A DNA stretch of 26,211 nucleotides, from the NCBI GenBank assembly GCA_015680685.1, contig MNCI01008406.1, positions 98,683 through 124,893 on the forward strand, given 5' to 3'. Below the pieces are notes generated by a model. That model was not told the DNA's origin, ran no database searches, and saw nothing but the letters and a program-made list of their open reading frames with translations. Shown here in pieces: positions 9,792 through 17,667 of this stretch (position 1 is the first letter of the stretch; each line of letters begins with the position of its first letter). This DNA comes from Gnetum montanum. Lineage: Eukaryota; Streptophyta; Gnetopsida; Gnetales; Gnetaceae. A program made the position numbers and the translations under genes.

Positions 9792-10001
9792 ATGAACTGT
9801 TTTTCATTGATTGCTGAGGTTTGGTTTTTACCTTTAAGTTGCGATGTTGACACTAAGGTATGTTCTTTTGATATGGCAAGCAATGAGTCCACTTCATCCA
9901 TCTATCCACCAAAGTCTATGGTTCCTCTTGGCTTGGAAATGTATAGTTCCCTTCCTAATAAGAACTTTAACAAATTGGTGACTGGGTACTTCTCAAACTA
10001 A
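9792..10001 (+). CDS. Small open frame in the 3' region of element A, doubtful
   Basis: A 69-codon open frame beginning MNCFSLIAEVWFLPLS. The first ~24 residues have a clear relative in element C (MNCIPLISNVSFLPLI, minus strand), and both include DVDTKV. In C the frame then meets stops. The DNA after DVDTK reads AAG/GTATGT, which resembles a plant 5' splice site, so the similarity could mark an exon end. No domain was recognised. Chance survival of an open frame in a conserved non-coding block is equally likely. Confidence 0.2.
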   Translation: MNCFSLIAEVWFLPLSCDVDTKVCSFDMASNESTSSIYPPKSMVPLGLEMYSSLPNKNFNKLVTGYFSN

Positions 10002-10600
10002 GGAAGGACTCAAGGTTTAAAATAGGTGTGACTTCAAGGGAATTTGATGCATTTGTGTTGGTCATTCTCTTGGGTACTTGGATGTTTTCTTCTTAAGTTT
10101 TTTTGCCATTCCGATGTTACCCAATTATCAGAAGCTGAGACAATAAAAATAAGAAGTCTTTGCATGGTGTGGTTCTCACGTATAAAAACATAAAACACAA
10201 AAAAAAATACAAAAAAAATAAAGGAAGTGAGAATTCAAAGCACACCCCTTAGACAAAATCAATTTGGGCTACAAGCACTGGTTATGGAACCAAAAGTGTT
10301 CCCTCTAACTAAGGCCCTTCTCACTTCCCATTCTCTTCTTTGTTTCGTGGAATGGTGGTGACTCTTGGAGATGCATTCTTGTTACTCTAGTGGATGGTTT
10401 AGCCAAATGCGTTGATGTGAAGTCACTGGATGTGGTTGGTTTGAGGCTGGAGTTCAAATGAGATTTGCCACATCACATTAATCATGCCACACATAAGGGG
10501 CTATACGCCACCTTGTTCTTGGGATTCCATTCCATCCTCTTCTCTCCACCTTTCTCTCCATTGTTTACCTCATTGTCGGTTGTATCATTAGTGTATATTT

Positions 10601-10646
10601 TTGGTAGATCCAGCATTTTCTTTTTGGTAGATCCAACATTTTCTTT
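10601..10646 (+). repeat. 23-bp tandem duplication
   Basis: Two copies of a unit starting TTGGTAGATCCA, ending in T-rich sequence, with one mismatch. Element C has a single copy at the matching place. It is a recent slippage product. Confidence 0.7.
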
Positions 10647-11532
10647 TTGGTAAGTTCTTATGGTTAAGACTTTAACTCTTGTTCCAAAGGACATTCCCAG
10701 AGCCTACAGACTCTTTGAGTGTGGGTTTGTCAGGGTCCTAAGGGCATGAGCCTACTCTAGGGAGGATCCACTAACATTCCTATTTGGTGCATTCGTTAAA
10801 TTCTTTTCCTTAACATTTTACAATTAATTTAATTTCATTTTGTTCATTTCCATCTTGACATCCACTTGATCAATGTTTTAGTTGTCCCTTTTTATCTATC
10901 TTTCTTACTCCTTCCTTTCTCCATTCTAACGCTACTGGAGGATCGCGATTAGTCATGGGGTTACGAGGCCTAATTTTTCAATTTTCTCCTAGCCCTGATT
11001 TTTTTCGATTTTCTTCCTAACCCTTACACCTTCGGTAGTCACCGTTAATATATTCCCAGATCCATAATTAGACATACCACAACCTAGCCAATGGACTTAC
11101 ACCGAAGCAAGGTATTACCACATTGAAATTCATCTACCCTTGCTAATATAAGACTATGTTGTGTGTGCAGATGGTGATCATGTAATAATGGACTAGATTT
11201 GGAGGGAGCACTTGGAATGGAGCAGTATTGGAAGCAACTATGCAAGTAGCAAGACCAATGATGCGCTTATAGATGGACAATGAAAGGCATAATCTGGGCA
11301 TTGGAAGTAGCAAGACTTCTTCTCTCCTCTTCTCTCTCCTCTCTTTCTCTCAGCTACCAAATGAGGCCTGATCTCAATGTAATAAGGTGTTCACCCTTGT
11401 TGTCATGAACACCAGTTTTGTCAAGTCTTGTAATAATGATCTATTCACATGTCATCCCATTAGTTCCATTCCCTCGATAATCCCATACCTACCTGGTATC
11501 ATTGTAATGAACTCGAGGATGAGTTTTCATTT

Positions 11533-11545
11533 AGTCATGGGGGTA
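11533..11545 (+). other. 3' polypurine tract of element A
   Basis: AGTCATGGGGGTA directly abuts the TG of the 3' LTR. The upstream GAACTCGAGGATGAG context resembles GAGGACAAG or GAGAACAAG before the 3' LTRs of D and B. It primes plus-strand DNA synthesis in this class of element. Confidence 0.7.
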
Positions 11546-12485
11546 TGATGGGACGCGATATCGCATGAGCTGTGAGATCGCGTACACAATATCTCGGTCA
11601 TCACGATATCGCGGTCCGCCACAATATCTATAAATAAGAGGTGGCACTCCACTTATTCCTCATCCTAGGCTTAAAGTAGCGAAGCTCTGGCAGATTGATC
11701 ACACCAGAGATAGATTATTTTTCATGTGCCCATAATAGGAGTCCCCAAGTGAATGGATCTTTATTCGAGCAGCTTTGTACCTGAACACAAGTTGTGTACA
11801 ATAATAAAGATGAGCTTTTTGGATAAACCTTGTGGTACATGGATAGGTTTATTACATGTTATTTCCTACCTGTTATTTATTACCTGCAGTAGCGCGGTAT
11901 GGGTACGACTTGATTACGAGCATTTACAAATGTGTAAGGTTAGTCAAGGAATCAATTACTCATCGCGATTAGTGTCTCTCACCCTAAACTCCTAGAACAT
12001 GGGATAAGTACGACTTGGTTACGAGCATTCAAGCATGTGTACGGTTAGCCAAGGAATGGATGCTTATCACACTTAGGTTAGTTAAGTGCCCCAGTACGAC
12101 CACTTCGAGCACGTGCATTACATGTAGTGATCCTAGTAACGATTAGCATTTGGTAGCCATAGTTGCATAGTTTAGGGTGTGTACGGTAACTGGGAACGGA
12201 TGCTAACGCTAGGAATTTAGTGCAGTAGTTAGAATTAGACTTAGTTCTCAACCCTTTCCTCGTAGTGTAGAAGACATAAAACCATAAAAGACCATAAAAA
12301 TCATATACCTCGGACTTGCTTAACTATACATTGTGACACATACAAGCAAGTCTGGGAAGACAACGATTAATTAACCCCAAGTGTTCCAAGCAGCGTGTAG
12401 GCATTTAGTCTACGGAGTTCGATCGGATTGTGCATGTGACACTTGTATTTGTATGGTTGAGTGTAGGGATACCCGCCGCTCATCA
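11546..12485 (+). repeat. 3' LTR of element A
   Basis: It begins TGATGGGACG and ends ...CTCATCA, and pairs with the 5' LTR. It is slightly longer (940 against 923 bp) because of an insertion in the GATATC-rich start. TATAAATA is at 11629-11636 and AATAAA at 11803-11808. It is followed by ATAAT, the near-match target duplication. Confidence 0.88.
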
Positions 12486-13210
12486 ATAATCTTTTACATC
12501 ATCCAACTATAAATAATTTGATAATCATTATGTCTGGAGAGATGAGGTAAGGACCAAGGTGGAATGACAAGGATGTGACATCAACAAAATTCGTAGGTTC
12601 TCTTTGGCTACTTTTTTATGTTCTATCATGTTTCCAAGGTTGTAACTATATCCTTGTAGATCTAATGAAAAATGGAAGTAAGAGCAATTCAAAATTACAC
12701 TAAATAAGCTTCTGTGGGTCTCATTAGAAAGACATGTATCCATGCCTGAAGGTAGGTAACTTCATAGAGCCATCAATATATATATATATATAATAAAAGT
12801 GTGCCACCATGACACTCCTCCCTTGCTCCTCCCTTGAACAAAATGGTAAGTGATGTTACTTCTTGCAACTCTCGTAGACTTATGATTGTTTGTTGATGGG
12901 ATGAAGCGATGTAGTGTCACTAAAATGTGGTATGAACTTGGTATAAAACTTGGAAATATACACACATGTTTATTTAACCACTAATTACACACAAGATTCC
13001 ATTGTGACCATCATTAGAAACCTCATGCACTAATTTCTATGATCCCTTCTGCAGTCCATCTCATCTCATTGTCTAAATGTTCATAACTTGTAGTTGGTGT
13101 AATGTAGAGTTATTATCTCAACTCGGTGGTTCTAAAATATGTGTTTTTTTCACAAGTATATGTTGCATTCAACTTCTCTAGTGCCCATGAACATTAGAGG
13201 TGTGGTTCCA
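12486..13210 (+). other. Unassigned DNA between element A and the A-type scrap
   Basis: It should continue the B spacer after the A insertion, but nothing in it aligns with the other elements here. No convincing gene is present; short open frames on both strands lack motifs. It holds an (AT)n run at 12776-12792 and a repeated CTCCTCCCTTG-type phrase near 12815-12836. Confidence 0.4.
12776..12792. repeat. (AT)n microsatellite
   Basis: Seventeen bases of alternating A and T. Confidence 0.8.
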
Positions 13211-13615
13211 CAAGGGCATCATAGGCTAGAACCTACTTTGGGGAGGATCCACTTATGTAACTTTTGCGTGTGGTGATCGCAGTAACGATTAGCGTTTGGT
13301 AGCCACAGTTGCATAGTTCAGGGTGTGTACGGCAAGTGGGAACGGATGCTAATGCTAGGAACTTAGTGCATTAGTTAGTTTCTTCACCCTTTCTTCTTAG
13401 CATAGGAGAAAAATGAAAATACCAAAAAAATCATATACCTCAGACTTGCTTAACCATACACCGTGACACATACAAGCAAGCCTGAGAAGACAACGATTAA
13501 TTAACCCCAAGTGTTCCTTGCAGCGTGTAGGCATTTAGTCTGTGGAGTTCAATTGGATCATGTGTGCAACGCTTGTATTCGTATGGTTGAGTGTAGGGAT
13601 ACTCACCACTCATCA
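13211..13615 (+). mobile_element. Chimeric scrap of an A-type element (internal block joined to LTR end)
   Basis: Positions 13267-13615 match the last ~365 bp of the A LTR (5701-6065), including the terminal CTCATCA. The ~55 bp before them match a different place, the internal CCTAC...GGAGGATCCACT block of A (10735-10772) and C (18408-18429). The ~800 bp internal stretch and the LTR start that should lie between are missing, so this is a deletion product of an A/C-family 3' end. It abuts the point where the coiled-coil frame of B becomes readable, so it may have cut off that gene's beginning. Confidence 0.65.
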
Positions 13616-13617
13616 CA

Positions 13618-14607
13618 CAAGCTCAAACATATGCACATGCTAAGGTTCTAAAGGCCCTACAGGAGGAGAATAAATAGCTTGCTATTGAAAATGTTTGATT
13701 GATGAAAATTGAGAAATAGAAGAATGTTTTGAAAGAAAGTTTTTAACAAATGTGAGAACAATTAGTATGGGTCAACCAAGATATGAATCACTTGGCTAGG
13801 AAAAATAGAACCCTTTCAATGGAGAAGGTCCACACCATCTGTCAAAAGATAGCAATAGAGATCAATGCATGGTAGAATGAGGCCAAGAAGCATGAGAATT
13901 TGAAAGAGCACTTCCATGATCAAGTGGGGATGTACAAAGAAATAATCAAAAAGGAGATCCATATGGCTAAGACTCACATTAACTCTTTTAGTATTCAACA
14001 CACTGACTAGTGAGCCATATTGGATACAAATGCCTTCATGCACCAAGCATAATTGAAAAGTTGGATCCTATAGATTGAAGACTTAATGGAGTACATGAAG
14101 TTGGAAAATCTATGATATGCCAACTTAACCATGTTAATAGGAGGGCACTTGAGAAATGAGCTTGAAAAATAGGTAGTCTCCACATATGCTAAGTATGAAA
14201 TAGAGTTTGCTAAAGATAAGAAAATGTTGCAAAAAATAGAAGTTGCAAACTCTGAATTAGAAGTGGTCAAAGCAAGCTACCATGATCAAAGAGATGTAGA
14301 AGCAAATTTGGCTTGATGGCTAATAGACTACCATGAATTACAAGATAAAGCCACATCCTGTGAGAAGGAATGATGTTAGTTTGTTGTGCGGTATGTCAAA
14401 GCAAACTAGATGTTTCCAGAGTTGTCATGTCTATGAGAGGTGCCAGCTCCATCAAACATTAAGACGTCAGCATGGACTGTGCATGATCCTCAGATGGAAG
14501 AAGAAAAACTACAAGCACTTCTCACATGTCAACAATATCAAAAGCCTGCAATACTAGACAAAGGAAAAGCACCAGTGGAGAAGCCACCAGCTCTAGGAAC
14601 CACATGA
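13618..14607 (+). pseudogene. Decayed coiled-coil ORF at the 3' end of element B
   Basis: One + frame of about 330 codons, broken by many stops but by no frameshift, lies just upstream of the 3' LTR. It is rich in Glu, Lys, Gln and Leu with heptad-like stretches (KKMLQKIEVANSELEVVKAS around 14220-14277) and ends Pro-rich (KAPVEKPPALGTT). Most stops sit where CAG, CAA, CGA or TGG would fit. A homologue in the same place in host element D shares QRDV, the KEIxMxKT block and the ...TT-stop end, so it belongs to the element and is not captured at random. It has no zinc knuckle, protease, polymerase or membrane segment. I do not recognise the family. A structural or nucleic-acid-bridging role is a guess. 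The start is unknown because an A-type scrap abuts it. Confidence 0.6.
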
Positions 14608-14740
14608 GTTTCAACATTTTATATTTTGTGTTTTGTGTCCAATTTTTTTATTTTCCATACTACGGCATGGTTAGTCAGTAGTAGTCAATAATCCCATACC
14701 TTCATAATGTTTTGTAAGGGGATCATTTCTTATTATATTA

Positions 14741-14775
14741 ACTTGAGAACAAGTTTTTATTTAGTTGTTGGGATA
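14741..14775 (+). other. 3' polypurine-type end of element B
   Basis: TTGAGAACAAG, a T-rich link, then TTGTTGGGATA just before the LTR TG. It is weaker in purines than the A tract but collinear with it and with the D end (24535-24567). Confidence 0.5.
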
Positions 14776-15586
14776 TGATGAATCACGGTTTGCCAAGCCT
14801 CAATATCAGGTATATGATATCGCAGCCTGGATATGATATCGTATACATGATATCATGATTCCTATGTTAGTCTATAAATATAGCACTTAGGCACACAACT
14901 GACAAGTTTTTAGGGGAAGTTCTTTTCTTTCTAGTTCTTTTGGCAGTCCAATTTTCAGTTTTTAGATTCTTTCTTTCAAGCTATTTATTCCCAGTGCATG
15001 CCCGTAGTGTGATGTTTGTAATTACATGACATCTTTGTTCAAGTGTAACATACTTGGACACATGCATGACTAACAATAAATATCAAGATTACTTTCATAT
15101 TTGCAGCATTCACTTAGATTAATTTTTATTGTTTTAGTTATTTAATGCCTTCTTTAGTTAACAATTTGATTTATTGTTATTTAATTTTCCTATCATTAAG
15201 CAGAATGTGTACACCTTAATCATGAGCATTTAAGTGAATACTTGGCATGCCTAGAAGTAATCCCACAAAGTCCAAGACATGCATGGATGATTAAGGAAAA
15301 ATACCATTGCCATAGGCTAATTTAGGATTTTCTTCCATTATTAATTTAATCAATTTATATTTTCTATTATCAGAAGTAACATAGAATTAGGACAACATCA
15401 TATGCCTCGCTATGGACTAAACCATACGTGACAAAGCTACTACTAGTCTAGGTAGGAAGATTGCAAACTACGATCAACATATAACTATCTAGGTGCCAAA
15501 ACTAGTCCATTTGTGGAGTTCAACTAGATCATGCATACATGCTCATATTCATATGGTTGGGCATAGGGGTACCTTGGCACTCATCA
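14776..15586 (+). repeat. 3' LTR of element B
   Basis: It begins TGATGAATCACGG and ends ...CTCATCA before TTACT. It aligns with 1433-2273. Its GATATC pair (about 14833-14855) again has an 8-base spacer inside an inverted repeat ATGATATC/GATATCAT. TATAAATA is at 14873-14880 and AATAAA at 15075-15080. Confidence 0.85.
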
Positions 15587-15591
15587 TTACT
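15587..15591. repeat. Target site duplication of element B (right copy, TTACT)
   Basis: Identical to 1428-1432. The host sequence resumes after it. Confidence 0.85.
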
Positions 15592-15790
15592 CAAGGTAAG
15601 TATACAAAATAATGGCTCCATAAGGAAGAGACTATCCCACTCATTTATAGCTCTTTCACACTTCCATGATAAGGAAAAATGTAGGGCATTGACATTAGAG
15701 ACCTTCCCTAGCTTTTATAACCTCATGGAAATCTTTGGGATTTCTTTGCACACATGTCTCATTATTAAATTTTGACTTTTTGTAAACTAT

Positions 15791-15823
15791 GAGCTATTGT
15801 GACTAGCATGAGCTAGCAATCTC
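15791..15823 (+). repeat. Hairpin-forming repeat, copy 1
   Basis: CTAGC-ATGA-GCTAG inner stem with an outer ATTG/CAAT stem across a 3-base bulge. Copy 2 at 16049-16081 differs at six positions. Four of them make up two stem pairs that change together (T-A to C-G, G-C to A-T). Confidence 0.45.
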
Positions 15824-16048
15824 AAACATTAATAAGAATGTAACTAGATTTAACAATTGTAGGGACATTAATATTTTAACTTCTAATTACCATCAAATTG
15901 CAACTCTCATCTTCCTAGTAGTTCTCCATTGAGAGTAGACTACGACTCATAGTTCCTTGCACTAGTAAACCATTCGAGACTTCCCAAAAGTGAATTTTCT
16001 TTAATTGCCTATTGCTACTACTAGTATGAGCCAATAATCAAGGACTAT

Positions 16049-16081
16049 GAGCTACTACAACTAGCATGAGCTAGTAGTCTC
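16049..16081 (+). repeat. Hairpin-forming repeat, copy 2
   Basis: The same inner stem and loop as copy 1. The outer stem is ACTA/TAGT, with pairing preserved despite base changes. The preceding ACTAT is also shared. Confidence 0.45.
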
Positions 16082-16289
16082 CAAATTATGAGTGACTATA
16101 ATTACCTATCTTTGGCAATAGCCTATCCAAAATAGAAAAATCATTCAAATGACACCTAGATTATCCCAAATTAATACCATAGACTCCCAATGACCTCTAA
16201 ATACACCAAGAATACAATTTACATGAAAGAGATAAGTTTATTGCCTCATTAATTATAAATATTAGGTTAACCTATAAAAAGAAATTAAT

Positions 16290-16481
16290 AAAGAAAGAGA
16301 TCAAAATGACCAAAACCCAATTGAATACGACATTGCAACAATCATCACACATTGTCTAGAAGAGCATCCTTAATCAAATCAATGTAATGAACTAAGAAAA
16401 ATCAAAATAAATGAAAGAGTTGCAAATCAAGAAGATGACTTACTACATGAAGCTAGCTAAGCTTCATTACAGCAATCTTGT
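16290..16481 (+). pseudogene. Coiled-coil ORF of host element D, part before the C insertion
   Basis: The + frame reads KEIKMTKTQL, then several stops, then MKELQIKKMTYYMKLAKLHY. It lines up with KEIHMAKTHI ... EDLMEYMKLE in the 3' ORF of element B (about 13940-14110). The reading is cut by element C at the CTTGT target and resumes at 23855. It is decayed, with at least three stops. Nothing of the D gag or 5' LTR is recognisable in this window. Confidence 0.6.
16477..16481. repeat. Target site duplication of element C (left copy, CTTGT)
   Basis: Identical to 23855-23859 on the other side of C. A third CTTGT at 17272-17276 heads the duplicated flank inside C. Confidence 0.85.
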
Positions 16482-17197
16482 TGATGAGTGGCAAGGTACC
16501 CCTACACTCAACCATATGAATATGAGCATCTCACACGTGATCGAGTCGAACTCTAAGAACTAAGTGCTTACGCACCCTAATGAAACACTTAAGGTTAATC
16601 AATCATTGTCCTCTCAAACTTGTATTTGTCATGGTTGTATGGTTAAGTAAGTTTGATGTATGTGATTTTTATATCTTTTATCTTTTTAACGCCTATGCTA
16701 AGAGGGAAGGGTGAAGAGACTAATTAACTAACTTTCATTAACTATTCACTAACTAAGTTCTAAGTATCCTAGCATCAGTATCCGTTCCCATTTGCCATAC
16801 ACACCCTGAACCAGTGCAATGTTATTGGGATTACCAAATGCTACTTGTTACTGGGTTACTAAGTGTTACACATGTGCTCGAAGCGGTCATACTGAATGCA
16901 CTTAACTAGGAGAGTTAAGGGTTGAGAGAGATTAATTATCTAGGAAAATAATTAAACATTAAACATTAATTAATTCCTATTTAGCTTAGTCCACATGTTG
17001 CAAGGTTTATCAAAAATTTTGTCTTTATTGCCGTACACAAATGTGTGCTCAGGTACAATTTTCTCAAATAAAGATCCATCCACTTTGAGACTCCTACTAT
17101 GGGCACATGGAAATTATTCTATCTCTAGAATGGTAAAACTACCAAATTTTAGCTAAGGGTATAGATCTAGATGGAGAAATAAGGGAAATCCACCTCT

Positions 17198-17205
17198 TAT
17201 TTATA
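17198..17205 (-). promoter_or_regulatory. TATA box of the C 3' LTR
   Basis: TATAAATA on the minus strand, 66 bp from the LTR start, conserved at 23761-23768 in the 5' LTR. Confidence 0.55.
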
Positions 17206-17216
17206 GAACTGGCGAC

Positions 17217-17250
17217 GGGCTACGATATCGCATACGTGATATCGTAGCCC
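17217..17250 (-). promoter_or_regulatory. Perfect 13-bp inverted repeat with GATATC pair
   Basis: GGGCTACGATATC, an 8-base loop, and its exact reverse complement. It again has the GATATC-N8-GATATC spacing just upstream of the TATA box, and a third GATATC is 11 bases further. The 5' LTR copy is partly destroyed by changes to GATATT and an insertion. Confidence 0.65.
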
Positions 17251-17271
17251 ATGCGATATCGCGTCTCATCA

Positions 17272-17667
17272 CTTGTCATGTTAACAACTAATAGGCCTAG
17301 AGAAGTAGCTTGCCATCATGTTTGTGCTTTAGAAATGTGAGTTTCAACTCCATGACTAGGCCAAGCAGAAATTGCAATCAATAAGTTTGGAGTTGGTGGT
17401 TCTTAAAGCACAATACATTGGTCAAAGAGATGTTTCAAAAGACTTGATCAAAAGAATGGCTAACTACTAGGAGATCAAGAAATTATTATAAGTGTTTGAG
17501 GTTGAGCTTACCACTTTTGCCATGTAGTTTATGGAAAACCAATAAAATGTTCTTCAAACTATATTTTCGGAATATCCTAATGAGTGATAACTTGGCCAAG
17601 CTTGCTTGGACTATAGGCGATCCATGAACTAATCATGAGAAATTCATAATGCTCTTGTAATATTTTT
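17272..17667 (+). repeat. Duplicated D flank lodged between C polypurine tract and 3' LTR
   Basis: It is nearly identical to 23855-24253 (about 13 differences in roughly 400 bp by eye), the D sequence bordering the C 5' LTR, and also starts with the CTTGT target. It includes the LELVVLKAQYIGQRDV part of the D coiled-coil ORF. It ends at a microhomology (ttNcatNa) where C resumes at GCATGACT, a truncated AGTCATG. Normal retrotransposition cannot place host flank there, so it arose after insertion. Confidence 0.8.

Larger units (their letters stand above)
9549..11532 (+). other. Conserved 3' non-coding region of element A
   Basis: About 2 kb between the protease stop and the polypurine tract, where pol would lie in a complete element. 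I see no reverse transcriptase or integrase motif. It aligns almost end to end with 17676-19560 (minus strand) in element C. Well-kept blocks include the GCATGGTGTGGTTCTCA block near 10161, CTACAAGCACTGGTTATG near 10269 and CTAACTAAGGCCCTTCTC near 10307. It contains a small open frame (9792-10001) that is broken in C, a 23-bp tandem duplication (10601-10646), the shared GGAGGATCCACT block (10760-10772) and a second polypurine-like motif (10951-10961). Packaging or RNA-structure roles are possible but unproven. Confidence 0.6.
5143..12485 (+). mobile_element. Element A: gag-protease-only LTR retrotransposon nested in B
   Basis: A complete element of about 7.3 kb. It has a 5' LTR (5143-6065), primer site (6068-6085), one gag-protease frame (6210-9548), roughly 2 kb of 3' non-coding sequence, a polypurine tract (11533-11545) and a 3' LTR (11546-12485). 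The flanking pentamers are GTAAT and ATAAT, a target duplication with one later change. No reverse transcriptase, RNase H or integrase was found between protease and polypurine tract. Element C has the same layout, so the lack is a family trait and not a local deletion. It fits the broad class of gag-only, terminal-repeat (TR-GAG or LARD-like) elements that are moved in trans. Confidence 0.88.
1433..15586 (+). mobile_element. Element B: non-autonomous LTR retrotransposon carrying nested element A
   Basis: The bounds are two related LTRs (1433-2273 and 14776-15586) inside a perfect 5-bp target duplication. The order is LTR, primer site, gag, A/T-rich spacer, coiled-coil ORF, polypurine-type end, LTR. 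Element A (5143-12485) interrupts the spacer, so B itself is about 6.8 kb. No protease, reverse transcriptase or integrase motif was found in what remains, so B probably depended on another element for copying and integration. The LTR start is TG in the 3' copy and TA in the 5' copy, a single G-to-A change. A chimeric scrap of an A-type element (13211-13615) is also inside. Confidence 0.85.
15592..16289. other. Host sequence right of element B, unassigned
   Basis: No gene is supported. An open frame runs to 15775 but starts inside the B LTR and has no motif. The notable content is a pair of 33-base imperfect repeats (15791-15823 and 16049-16081), each able to form a hairpin. The DNA between is A/T-rich without further structure that I can see. 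Confidence 0.4.
16482..17271 (-). repeat. 3' LTR of element C
   Basis: On the minus strand it begins TGATGAGACGCGATATCGC and ends ...CACTCATCA. It pairs with 23045-23854 at roughly nine bases in ten by eye. TATAAATA is at 17205-17198 and AATAAA at 17029-17024. It is not preceded by the C polypurine tract as expected, but by copied host DNA. Confidence 0.85.
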
